Source of the DNA: Methanospirillum lacunae
Lineage (GTDB): Archaea; Halobacteriota; Methanomicrobia; Methanomicrobiales; Methanospirillaceae
Assembly: GCF_046195335.1 (NCBI RefSeq)
Contig: NZ_CP176093.1
Length of the DNA stretch: 64,000 nucleotides
Strand: one strand, 5' to 3'
Shown here piece by piece: positions 8,978-17,042 of this stretch. A program made the translations under genes and the position numbers. Positions within the stretch are counted from its first letter, which is position 1; every line of letters starts with the position of its first letter. The notes beneath the pieces are model-generated. The model searched no databases. It was not told where the DNA came from and worked only from the letters and a program-made list of their open reading frames with translations.

Positions 8978-11227
8978 TTATTTTTGGTGAGCAAGGGGAA
9001 TATGCAGCACTTCTTCTTCTAACTCTTCTACACCATGCTTGATCCTGTCAACAAATGAGAGGATTGCCGGCATGATGACGACTGCTCCGATCAGAGAGAA
9101 GAGCACTGCGATGATGGTTGTTAACCCGAAGTCAGAGATGATCGGGAAGGTCGAGAGGATCAGGGCAGAGAACCCGAAGAAGGTTGCAAATCCTGATACC
9201 ATGATGGCAGACCCTATCTTACTTACACTATTCTTGAGTGCTTCTATTACATCAGGGGTCTTCTCCTTCTCCTCGATGTACCGTTCCATCACGAGAATGG
9301 TATACTCCGCAGCAACACCGATTGTCATCGATCCCAGACATGCAGTCATGACATTGTAGTCAATACCAAGGAGGTTCATAGCGACTGCATTCCACCCGAC
9401 TACGGCGGCGATCGGCACAATCGGGGTAATTGCATTTACGTTCCGGTATACAATTGCCAGGAACAGAACTACCAGGATAAATCCGGTATAGGTGATAAGT
9501 TCCTTACTCTCGACAATATCATTGACCAGATTGGTGAACATCGCAAAGTTACCGGTAACATGTGACTTGATCCCCGGAGGTGCCGGGTATAGCAGTAAAT
9601 CCCCTTCGATATCCTCTTTCAGGTCACTCTGGGTCGTTGTCGTCAGTTTTACGGTATTGAACTGGATAACTGCCTCGTTATTCCCGTTTACGTACGAGTC
9701 CCTGACATCTTTAGGAATCGTATTCAGAACCGCATCCAGTTCACTCTGGGTCTGTGGCATCACCCCGTTGTTATAGGTGATCACATAATCCGCGATACTG
9801 GTTCCCTGGGTGATCTTCGATCGTGTCCTGACCTCAAGATCGGTAAACTCCTTCATCCAGTTCACCGAATCAAGCGTGAGAACATCAGATCCATGGATAA
9901 CGATCGGTGCTGTATCAGTAGAACCCATCGTCCTGGTCACCTTGTCCAGGGTAGTCTTCGAGGGCATATCAGGTGGCACAAATGAGTTCTCATCTGTGTT
10001 TACCGGAATCCGGGTGTCGACCTGGATTCCAACAAACGCAACCAGAAGAACGATCAGAAGAACCGGGACCGGTCGTTTTGCTACCCAGACCGCAGTCTTT
10101 GAGAGCACTGAGTCGACGATTGCCGCCTGCCTTGAATTCCCGTGCCCTTTTGCCTTGTAATTAATAAGTACTGCAATCAGGGGAATTCCGATGAGCGAGG
10201 TGATGTAACAGGTCACCACACCGATGATACTGACGAGGCCGAACCCCTGCATCATCGGGACCGGTGAGATGTACATGGCTACAAATCCCATGGATGTTGC
10301 AAGCATGGCATACATCACGGCAGGACCGGTCTTGGTAATCGTGATATACACCGCTTCAGCGAGGGGATGATCCCTGGACTCTTCTTCAAGCCGGGACTGA
10401 AACTGGATGGCGTAGTCGATACCAAGCCCTATCATAACCGGGAACGCTGCGATGACGGCCATACTGATCTTGTAGCCAACAAGACCGATGAATCCGAATG
10501 TAAAGATAAGTCCTGCTGTTACAATGACAACCGGGAGGAACCGGTGATTGACATATCCGAAGAGCAGGCCCATCACAATGACCATGAGGACGAGTGCTGC
10601 CATGATGAGAGTCCCCATGGATTCTCCCATCGCAGCGCCCATCTCCTCATCGAATGCAGCAGAGCCGGTCAGTTTAATCGAAACACCCGGTGGAGCATTC
10701 GTGCTTGCAATAAACTTCCTGAGATTTGCAAGAGCACTTTTTTTCTGGTTTTCAGATAATCCTGCCTCAAGGCCGATTGCCCCCATATTCAGCATCCCTG
10801 ATGGAACATATCCGCTCTTTACATTATCAGGAACCTTTGCCATTACTTCTGTCATCTCTCCGGATGAGGAAGGAATGACTCCGTTATTGAGGGATTTCAC
10901 GACATCTACGATGGTTGATACAGAGGTTACATACTGAAGGTTTCTCAGTGGATCTTCCAGTGTATCGATATACTGCATGAGTTCCGGACTTGTTGAATCA
11001 TCTGATTCTACAAGCAGGATTACGGTTTCTTTCGAGAAGGTATCTGTATAATGTTCAATCAGGACTCCTTCCGGAGAATTTACATCCATGTAGGTGGCGG
11101 TTCCGGTCTCCATTGAGACCATTGTCATCCCAAACAGGGAGATGACCATCAGTACAAGGATTATCTTGGTGAGGATTCCCGGCCTGTGAACGATGAGATC
11201 AGAGACTGCGGAAAAAATTGATTGCAT
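8978..11227 (-). CDS. RND superfamily exporter (HAE3/MmpL-like)
   Basis: A 749-residue membrane protein with the duplicated RND layout: one helix, an exported domain (about 40-195), five helices including the sterol-sensing-domain-like block around GLGIDYAIQFQSRLEEE (about 270), a sixth helix, then the same arrangement again with MTIGVAAEYTILVMERYIEE in the second half. The motifs GxGIDYAI and GVAAEYTI with following acidic residues mark the HAE3 family, whose archaeal members are thought to export lipids or hydrophobic compounds by proton antiport. It lies 23 bases after a COG1361 surface protein and downstream of a MarR regulator, suggesting one regulated efflux unit. Substrate unknown. Confidence 0.92.
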   Translation of the reverse strand: MQSIFSAVSDLIVHRPGILTKIILVLMVISLFGMTMVSMETGTATYMDVNSPEGVLIEHYTDTFSKETVILLVESDDSTSPELMQYIDTLEDPLRNLQYVTSVSTIVDVVKSLNNGVIPSSSGEMTEVMAKVPDNVKSGYVPSGMLNMGAIGLEAGLSENQKKSALANLRKFIASTNAPPGVSIKLTGSAAFDEEMGAAMGESMGTLIMAALVLMVIVMGLLFGYVNHRFLPVVIVTAGLIFTFGFIGLVGYKISMAVIAAFPVMIGLGIDYAIQFQSRLEEESRDHPLAEAVYITITKTGPAVMYAMLATSMGFVAMYISPVPMMQGFGLVSIIGVVTCYITSLIGIPLIAVLINYKAKGHGNSRQAAIVDSVLSKTAVWVAKRPVPVLLIVLLVAFVGIQVDTRIPVNTDENSFVPPDMPSKTTLDKVTRTMGSTDTAPIVIHGSDVLTLDSVNWMKEFTDLEVRTRSKITQGTSIADYVITYNNGVMPQTQSELDAVLNTIPKDVRDSYVNGNNEAVIQFNTVKLTTTTQSDLKEDIEGDLLLYPAPPGIKSHVTGNFAMFTNLVNDIVESKELITYTGFILVVLFLAIVYRNVNAITPIVPIAAVVGWNAVAMNLLGIDYNVMTACLGSMTIGVAAEYTILVMERYIEEKEKTPDVIEALKNSVSKIGSAIMVSGFATFFGFSALILSTFPIISDFGLTTIIAVLFSLIGAVVIMPAILSFVDRIKHGVEELEEEVLHIPLAHQK

Positions 11228-11250
11228 GTTCGGTTTTTACCCCGCTATTC

Positions 11251-12567
11251 TCACCGGTTCTGTTGTTTGCGCCGGTACTCATAGAGGTAATATGCTCCTC
11301 CGAGAATGATTATCATAATTAGGCCGATTACAACCGGATTAGACATGAGTGCCGCTAGTCCTGCGTTGGGAACAACCTTGATCGGTACCTTAATGGTATC
11401 TGAAACATGGCTGTCGTCCAGGGCGTCACGGTATTTTATCTCTGAATCAAGGCCATACATCTTGGTATCAGCGGTTGCATCGAGGGTTAAGCCGAATCTG
11501 GCAACTTTGCTCTCCCCTGGTTTCATGTCTCCGAGGTATGCAAGGTCATCAGCACTGGTGAACGGATCTACTGCACTGATCCTCACTTCTGCCCCGTACA
11601 CCGGGACCGATCCGTCATTGCGGTATGTAACTTCGACGTAACTCTTCTTATCAGGATTGAGTTCAGGGCTCTGGCTTGTTATAGTGAAATCGACATCAGA
11701 TCCTACTGAAACACCCACTTTCTGGGACGGTGTGACCTGGGTCTCGCCATCAGCGTTGTCATACATCACAGATACCTCGACCGGGTAGTCCTGGGGCTCT
11801 GCATCTTTTGAGACACTGATCTTATATTTGGCCGTTGCAGTAGTATTTGGTGCTAATGTTCCCAGGAATACGCTGTTTGAGACCGGAACAATCGGGGAGT
11901 TCCCGCTTCTGCTCAGGTTTGCAACCGCATTTGTCCCGGTATCAGTTCCAACATTCTTCAGGGTGAGTGTGAGATATCCCGAACCACCGGAGTTGATGTT
12001 CTCGGCTTTTACATCAGATACCTGCATGGTGATTGCAGACTGCACGACGAATGGCAGATCGAATGTTACTTTCTTCTGAACATACCGATAGGTGATGCTG
12101 TCTGTTCCCTGCTGTTCGGCATTCTGCAGGTAGGTGTAGTTCAGTTCAACCGGCAGCGAGTACTTCCCGGCCTTTGCATTATCAGGGACTAATATAGCAA
12201 AATTTACCGGGACACTCGATGATCCCTTAACGTCCCCGATCATCTGTGGGTCTGACTTTATCAGGGCAGGACTATCACCAGGGAGGAGGGAGACTGACAC
12301 CATTTTTGCGGTGCTTGGATTGTCATCAGTGTCTACAATATCAGTCTGAACAAATTTGATCTCGTTCAATCCTGAATTTTGAACCTGGAGCTGAAGAGGT
12401 ACTGTTGTTCCGGGTGCGAACTCGTTGTTTCCAACAATAGTGACAGAAAGATCCGGAGATCCGGACATGTACTTCGTTCCGGCAAGAACCGGGGATGTCA
12501 GTATCGATACGGTCAGGAGGGCTATGCCCACAATAAGGAATGCGTTTGTAAGTTGTGTGAGTTTCAT
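11251..12567 (-). CDS. COG1361 S-layer-like protein with C-terminal anchor
   Basis: A 438-residue exported protein: signal peptide (about 1-29), then about three Ig-like beta repeats with motifs such as ITMQVSDVKAENINSGGSGY and YVEVTYRNDGSVPVYGAEV, and one C-terminal helix (VVIGLIMIIILGGAYYLYEY) followed by basic residues RRKQQNR. This is the COG1361 type found beside RND exporters in methanogens, where it is assumed to act as the outer partner or periplasm-like adaptor of the pump (family knowledge, not shown here). The 23-base gap to the exporter gene supports a shared transcript. Confidence 0.88.
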   Translation of the reverse strand: MKLTQLTNAFLIVGIALLTVSILTSPVLAGTKYMSGSPDLSVTIVGNNEFAPGTTVPLQLQVQNSGLNEIKFVQTDIVDTDDNPSTAKMVSVSLLPGDSPALIKSDPQMIGDVKGSSSVPVNFAILVPDNAKAGKYSLPVELNYTYLQNAEQQGTDSITYRYVQKKVTFDLPFVVQSAITMQVSDVKAENINSGGSGYLTLTLKNVGTDTGTNAVANLSRSGNSPIVPVSNSVFLGTLAPNTTATAKYKISVSKDAEPQDYPVEVSVMYDNADGETQVTPSQKVGVSVGSDVDFTITSQSPELNPDKKSYVEVTYRNDGSVPVYGAEVRISAVDPFTSADDLAYLGDMKPGESKVARFGLTLDATADTKMYGLDSEIKYRDALDDSHVSDTIKVPIKVVPNAGLAALMSNPVVIGLIMIIILGGAYYLYEYRRKQQNR

Positions 12568-12664
12568 GGTAATGGTGTCACCTTGTTTCCACCCGGTGTG
12601 TATGAAGGGTGGATACCGCTTTGATGGATCTTTGGTATGCCAGAGAGAATCGATCCGGGGTCTG

Positions 12665-13168
12665 TCATTTTTCCTTTAGATTCTGTGCATTGTAGAATGA
12701 CCATGTTCCCTGATTTTTGACTCTGGGGTTTTTTGAGATTGTTCTGTGTAATTCTGTACTGGCCTTGGAGATTGTTTCGAGATCAGTGGAAGAAAATTCG
12801 GAAAGGAAGGATTTCATGCGGTTCCTTAACTCCATGAGCATATTACAGAGGTATTCCTTCCCTTTTTCTGTCATGGAGATGTTTATGACTCTTCTGTCTT
12901 TCACATCCGGATGTCGCTCAACTGATCCTTCAGATACCAGGCTATCCACGAGACGGGTCATGTAAGGCTTTGATATAAACATCTGGTTACATAACTCGGT
13001 CATCGATTGTGAACCTGTCATTTCCAGAAGGCCGAGCAGGCGGATTTTTGCCTCCTGCATTCCGGTTATATCCGGGGCTGTGAGCATCATGATGGTATGG
13101 ACGTCAATAAAGAGGCTCATAATCTCATTCGCAGCAACATCCTGGATATTTTCTTCCTGGCTGATCAT
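12665..13168 (-). CDS. MarR-family transcriptional regulator
   Basis: A 167-residue winged-helix protein. The MarR fold is seen as helix AKIRLLGLLEMTGSQSMTEL, recognition region CNQMFISKPYMTRLVDSLVSEGSVER, and wing HPDVKDRRVINISMTEKGKEYL. The D-x-R-D/K-RR wing signature is typical. MarR proteins usually repress adjacent efflux genes and release DNA on binding a small compound. The gene precedes the COG1361/RND pair by 97 bases on the same strand, so it probably controls this unit. An inverted repeat just upstream is a candidate operator. Confidence 0.9.
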   Translation of the reverse strand: MISQEENIQDVAANEIMSLFIDVHTIMMLTAPDITGMQEAKIRLLGLLEMTGSQSMTELCNQMFISKPYMTRLVDSLVSEGSVERHPDVKDRRVINISMTEKGKEYLCNMLMELRNRMKSFLSEFSSTDLETISKASTELHRTISKNPRVKNQGTWSFYNAQNLKEK

Positions 13169-13185
13169 CTACCCAGATCTATTAG

Positions 13186-13223
13186 TTGCAATAGTAAATA
13201 ATTGTGTTAGTTAATAATTGCAA
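13186..13223. promoter_or_regulatory. Candidate MarR operator (inverted repeat TTGCAAT/ATTGCAA)
   Basis: Perfect 7-base arms TTGCAAT (13186-13192) and ATTGCAA (13217-13223) flank an AT-rich spacer, 18 to 55 bases upstream of the marR start. Placement and symmetry suit autoregulation by the MarR protein. The arm spacing of 24 bases is wider than a single classical MarR site, so it may be two half-sites or part of the promoter. Confidence 0.4.
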
Positions 13224-13415
13224 GTTGGTATAATTAATGGGTGATAGTATTCAGATAGTGGGCTGAAAGTCATCAATTATCCACTAGATCCGATTATTTC
13301 ATTAGGTATGCGATAACCGCAGGCTATCGAAAAGAAATTACTCCGTTGGCTGACCTGGTGAAAAAAAAGTAAAAATAAGATTTCACGATATGCACATATC
13401 CCCTCGATTTGTCTC

Positions 13416-13682
13416 TCAACTTAGTCTGTTGTAGCGTTTGTGAGCGATCCCAATGGGATATATGTCTGTAATTCTGACCAGATCCTGTTCCAGTAGAACG
13501 AGGAAAAAAACCGTATATGTTCTTGCAATATGCATCCGGTACACATCAGTGCCAAGCCGTTCGATCTCAGGAATATGTAATGGGTCCTCAAGTCTTCTCA
13601 AATGGGTGAGAATAATACGACGGCTCTTTATTGGTAATTCCCTGACAAAATCACACGCACGCCTCTCTACTTCTACCCTCAT
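13416..13682 (-). CDS. RelE/ParE-type toxin
   Basis: An 88-residue protein of the RelE fold: VEVERRACDFVRELPIKSRRII (helix pair), RLEDPLHIPEIERLGTDVYRMHI (the beta strand that carries the central arginine), TYTVFFLVLLEQDLVRITDIYPIGIAHKRY. RelE toxins cleave mRNA on the ribosome, whereas ParE relatives target gyrase; which applies is not decided here. Its start codon overlaps the stop of the upstream antitoxin gene by four bases (ATGA), showing translational coupling. The Arg and Tyr residues expected at the C-terminal end (HKRYNRL) are present, so it may be active. Confidence 0.85.
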   Translation of the reverse strand: MRVEVERRACDFVRELPIKSRRIILTHLRRLEDPLHIPEIERLGTDVYRMHIARTYTVFFLVLLEQDLVRITDIYPIGIAHKRYNRLS

Positions 13683-13912
13683 TCTTTCCAGGCTTCTTCT
13701 GCTTCGTCAAGTGAGACAAAGTCCCCATGTTCTGCTACATGCCTGACATGTCTGATCATATCCTGCCGTTGTCGTTCTTCGATGAGATCAGATATCAGGT
13801 GGTCAAATGTTTCACCAGGCTTTTTTAGGAGAGAGAGTTGTTCCCATGTTGAAGGGGTGAGGGGTATGCGTTTGTATGGTTGGGCACTGGCCATATTGCA
13901 CATATTGCTCAT
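13679..13912 (-). CDS. Antitoxin of the RelE-type pair (DUF7557/VapB-like)
   Basis: A 77-residue protein with an N-terminal short strand and helix of ribbon-helix-helix type (PYKRIPLTPSTWEQLSLLKK, then GETFDHLISDLIEE) and an acidic C-terminal tail (SLDEAEEAWKE) that would wrap the toxin. The TWEQLSLLKKPGETFD motif is common among archaeal antitoxins of this class. It overlaps the toxin by four bases and lies upstream, the normal order. ATG codons at 13912, 13903 and 13894 are all possible starts. Confidence 0.82.
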   Translation of the reverse strand: MSNMCNMASAQPYKRIPLTPSTWEQLSLLKKPGETFDHLISDLIEERQRQDMIRHVRHVAEHGDFVSLDEAEEAWKE

Positions 13913-14389
13913 CAAGGTAGATGAATTTTAGTACAAGTGCCGCGATCATTACCTCTCTCTGAAAATATTCAACTCAAATTCGGGTTTTCCATCCATATTC
14001 CCCCGTATTACCCCTCACTCGCTCTTGCTGAACCTCATATTTCTTCTCATCTGGATGCCGGTTATCATTGGATCGAGTTCATAGTATGATAATCAGTGAA
14101 TCGTACATGAATGATATTGAAATTTCGCTATTGCTTCCGTGGAATTTTAGCCTACAGCTGAATGAAGTCCTCTGAACTGTCGTACCCTGGAGTCATCCCA
14201 ATTGTGGTAACTGCGATGACGGTGCAATCTGAAAACTGTCCGACAGTCTTGGCTCCGGTGCTCTTGTACAAGAACTTGCATGAATAATATTCTGTCCATT
14301 TTATATCTCCGAGAGATACCGGAAATAGTATCTTTGGTTTTTTTAGTTGTTGCGCAACTTTTTCTATTTGAAAAAAAATTACCCTATAT
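13913..14389. other. Gene-poor boundary before the AT-rich island, with a possible gene stump
   Basis: On the minus strand a frame without a start runs from about 14340 down to a TAG at 14155. It reads PKILFPVSLGDIKWTEYYSC, KFLYKSTGAKTVGQFSDCTV, then IAVTTIGMTPGYDSSEDFIQL. Composition is protein-like and GC-normal, and the frame meets the AT-rich island at its upstream end. It may be the 3' remnant of a gene cut by the island. I do not recognise the family. No other coding signal is seen in this stretch. Confidence 0.35.
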
Positions 14390-14698
14390 ATGAGAGGTTC
14401 GTATTGTGACTTATCAGTATTATGTCTAATTAATGATTATTTTGAAGATGGAAATGTCAATCCAATGACAAATATTCCTCCTTTTGAAGATTATAATCCG
14501 ATACAAATATCAGAATCTGTAAAAAATTTGAAATTAGAAAATTATATTGAGGGTGATATAATTTTTGATGGAAGAGGGAATGTTATTTCATATAATATAT
14601 GTAGAATAACTCCAAAAGGTGAAAAATACCTTAAAAAAGTACTATTAGGAGGAACACCAACATACGGCACATTATCTGGTAGTATACTAGAAAAATAA
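14390..14698 (+). CDS. Small winged-helix-like protein at the start of the AT-rich island
   Basis: A 102-residue soluble protein of unrecognised family. The order helix (CDLSVLCLINDYF), helix (ISESVKNLKLENYI), two short strands and the ending RITPKGEKYLKKVLLGG matches winged-helix proteins, in which ITPKGEKYL is the usual wing-to-last-helix signature. It could regulate the island. Base composition is strongly AT-rich, unlike genes to the left, which suggests transfer. A 178-base gap separates it from the nuclease-like gene on the same strand. Confidence 0.6.
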   Translation: MRGSYCDLSVLCLINDYFEDGNVNPMTNIPPFEDYNPIQISESVKNLKLENYIEGDIIFDGRGNVISYNICRITPKGEKYLKKVLLGGTPTYGTLSGSILEK

Positions 14699-14876
14699 CT
14701 GTAAGCATTGACATCCTTCTTGTATGGTCAATTATTCTGATTAATACACACATAACAATTTGATGAATATTTTAATCTCATATACTGATAAATTTCAAAG
14801 ATAGACGGCTTGGAGATAATTTTTTCAACAATGATCAATTATTGTGTTCATGGGATTCATAGGCATTAACATAGAG

Positions 14877-16256
14877 ATGGATAATATGGCAATAATTCGA
14901 CCAAGATTGAATGATTATTATAATATTCCCGTTACTCAAAATGAAGTTGATTTTGCAATTCCTTATTTAGATGAGGACATTCCATTATACTTAGATCCTT
15001 TTCTTCTTTGGAAATCTCCATCTCAACAGGATAATTCATTACATACTGCAATTACTAATTGTTTTAATAATTTGGGAAAATTAGTAACAACTGGAAAAGA
15101 ATCAGTTGCTTTGGATATTTTAATACAATCATCTGAATGTAATGAGGTTGGTTTAGGAAATTCAAAAAAAAGAAAAGGAACATGTATCGGTGAGAAGAAA
15201 GGGTTAGAGATTCTTTCACTATTCAAAGATATTCCTCAAATTAAAGAATCTGGATTCGTCCACTTTGAAGAAATACAGTTATATGTTGAGTCAATATCCA
15301 AAGATAGGGTTAGTGACATCGCTTGTAATTTTATTAAATCATTTTTAATTGATTTCACATTAGAACAGTGTGATAAGTACAATATTCCAATTGATAGAAC
15401 TAAAATTAAAGTATATGACTATAAAACACATAATTTCATTGATGAAGAGACCTACCTTCCACAAAATCCATCTACAAGAGAACCCATCTTATTAGTTCCA
15501 AAAAGATGGCTTCGATTTGTTCCATGGATAAATAGTGAAGATTATTGCGACAATTTTTTTGCTAAAAAAATCCTTAAACCCGGAGAAATCTTACCCGATC
15601 GCATTAAAATACTTAGTTATAACCGCAATAATTATGATCAAATACAGACATATTTAAAAATTAAAGAAAGAAGTTCCAAGGATTGCGCAAATGATCCTTT
15701 ATTTACATCAATTCCAATTTTATCAGCTAAAAATAAGATTTCGACAATTTTAAAAATCCCAACTGGAAAGGATGGAAATGCTGATAAAAAGTACGAAAAC
15801 AATATTTGTCAGTTGTTACCATCAATATTTTATCCCCATTTAGATTTTGCATCAGAACAAAGTAGGACCGATTCAGGGATATTAATACGCGATTTAATCT
15901 TTTATAATAACCGTTCTCTTTCTTTTTTGCAATATTTTTATGATGAATATAATTGTCGTCAAATTGTTTTTGAATTAAAAAATGTTAAGGAATTATTACC
16001 TGAGCATATAAATCAAGTTAATCGATATTTATGTGAACAATTTGGCAAATTCGGGATTATTGTTACTCGAAACCCTCCCTTACCCAAAATAGTAAGAAAT
16101 ACAATAAATTTATGGGGTGGAAACAGAAAGTGTATACTAATACTTTCTGATAGTGACATTATTCAAATGTGTAATATTTATGAAAATAAACAACGATTTC
16201 CTATAGAAGTAATTAACAAAAAATATGTAGAATTTACTCGATTATGTCCTTCATGA
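14877..16256 (+). CDS. PD-(D/E)XK nuclease-like protein, candidate defence effector
   Basis: About 459 residues. The N-terminal 240 residues (RPRLNDYYNIPVTQNEVDF, then YLDEDIPLYLDPFLLWKS) are not a domain I can name. The C-terminal part shows a likely nuclease core: E307 in KKYENNICQLL, D339 in RDLIFYN, and E366-x-K368 in IVFELKNV, followed by a helix with HINQVNRYL. The E...D...ExK pattern with hydrophobic strands is the PD-(D/E)XK signature. The gene is very AT-rich and followed after nine bases by a small-protein gene with a GAGGTGAT ribosome site, so they are co-transcribed. ATGs at 14877 and 14886 are both possible starts, and an upstream GTG at 14844 is less likely. DNA cleavage in phage defence is an inference from domain type and context. 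Confidence 0.7.
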   Translation: MDNMAIIRPRLNDYYNIPVTQNEVDFAIPYLDEDIPLYLDPFLLWKSPSQQDNSLHTAITNCFNNLGKLVTTGKESVALDILIQSSECNEVGLGNSKKRKGTCIGEKKGLEILSLFKDIPQIKESGFVHFEEIQLYVESISKDRVSDIACNFIKSFLIDFTLEQCDKYNIPIDRTKIKVYDYKTHNFIDEETYLPQNPSTREPILLVPKRWLRFVPWINSEDYCDNFFAKKILKPGEILPDRIKILSYNRNNYDQIQTYLKIKERSSKDCANDPLFTSIPILSAKNKISTILKIPTGKDGNADKKYENNICQLLPSIFYPHLDFASEQSRTDSGILIRDLIFYNNRSLSFLQYFYDEYNCRQIVFELKNVKELLPEHINQVNRYLCEQFGKFGIIVTRNPPLPKIVRNTINLWGGNRKCILILSDSDIIQMCNIYENKQRFPIEVINKKYVEFTRLCPS

Positions 16257-16265
16257 GGTGATAAT

Positions 16266-16652
16266 ATGAACATAGAAATAATAGAACTTTTTATAACTAC
16301 TCAAGAACAAATGGAAGTTTTTTATAAAGAGGTTTCACTGCTTTCAAGCAAAAAACCAAACGATGAGATAAATATATTTAAATTAAATTTTATTAATAAA
16401 GTGTTATAAAATGCAAACACATTATTATCGGAAAACAATAAGCCATTTTCAGATTTTGAGGTGTTTGAGATAGATAAGTTGCCATCAAATAGTGATGTTA
16501 CTATAATGCTCTCTCAATATTTAGAGAGTATGGAAAGATATCGATGTGAAAATATTAAAAAATTTTCTAATGACTGGATTTGGATAACCGATGATTATAA
16601 TAAAAAAGTAAAAACATACCCCCCCAAAAAATTTCATTTAAGAGGATTATAA
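16266..16652 (+). pseudogene. Small island protein split by an in-frame TAA
   Basis: From ATG 16266 the frame encodes 47 residues (EQMEVFYKEVSLLSSKK and INIFKLNFINKVL), meets TAA at 16407-16409, and continues in the same frame (NANTLLSENNKPFSDF, then LPSNSDVTIMLSQYLESMER) to a TAA at 16650. Joined, the two halves align along their length with the next gene (LPLSSDAIIIMSHYETALNEY), so this was one gene of about 128 codons. A GTG at 16461 could restart translation of the second half. A single nonsense mutation or a sequencing error explains the break. Function unknown; helical, soluble, probably a partner of the nuclease-like protein. Confidence 0.65.
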
Positions 16653-16991
16653 ATGAAGAAACTAACCTCTACGAATAATTATCCCTCTGAGGTTGATTGG
16701 GAAAAATATAATTTATTAAAAAGTATGTTTGATGGAATTTTTAATGAATTAAAGATATTATCCAAAGGTAAACAAAAAGACGAGTTAAACCCATTAAAAA
16801 TAACTAAAATAAACTTTCTATTATCAAAAATAAAAGATCTTCTAGTGGATCAGCCATCAGCAGAATTCTTAGATCTATTGAATGCGGAAAACCTACCATT
16901 AAGCAGTGATGCAATAATTATTATGTCTCATTACGAAACTGCATTAAATGAGTATTGGAAAAAATATCATAAACTGTTTCCATTACTATAA
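16653..16991 (+). CDS. Small helical island protein, paralog of the preceding gene
   Basis: A 112-residue soluble, largely helical protein (DWEKYNLLKSMFDGIFNELK, ITKINFLLSKIKDLLVDQP, LSSDAIIIMSHYETALNEY). It aligns with the rejoined product of the preceding split gene, so the two arose by tandem duplication. Its ATG directly follows the preceding stop codon, implying translational coupling. No known domain is recognised. Location downstream of the nuclease-like gene in the same AT-rich operon suggests it helps or restrains that protein. Confidence 0.65.
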   Translation: MKKLTSTNNYPSEVDWEKYNLLKSMFDGIFNELKILSKGKQKDELNPLKITKINFLLSKIKDLLVDQPSAEFLDLLNAENLPLSSDAIIIMSHYETALNEYWKKYHKLFPLL

Positions 16992-17042
16992 TAAAGACAC
17001 ATAAATGAAGTAATAATAAAAATTAAAACATTATTTCCAATC

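Noticed and set aside
16407..16409. Programmed readthrough of the TAA in the small island gene
   Set aside because: TAA readthrough is not known in this group and no stimulatory structure was noticed. A nonsense mutation or sequencing error is more likely.
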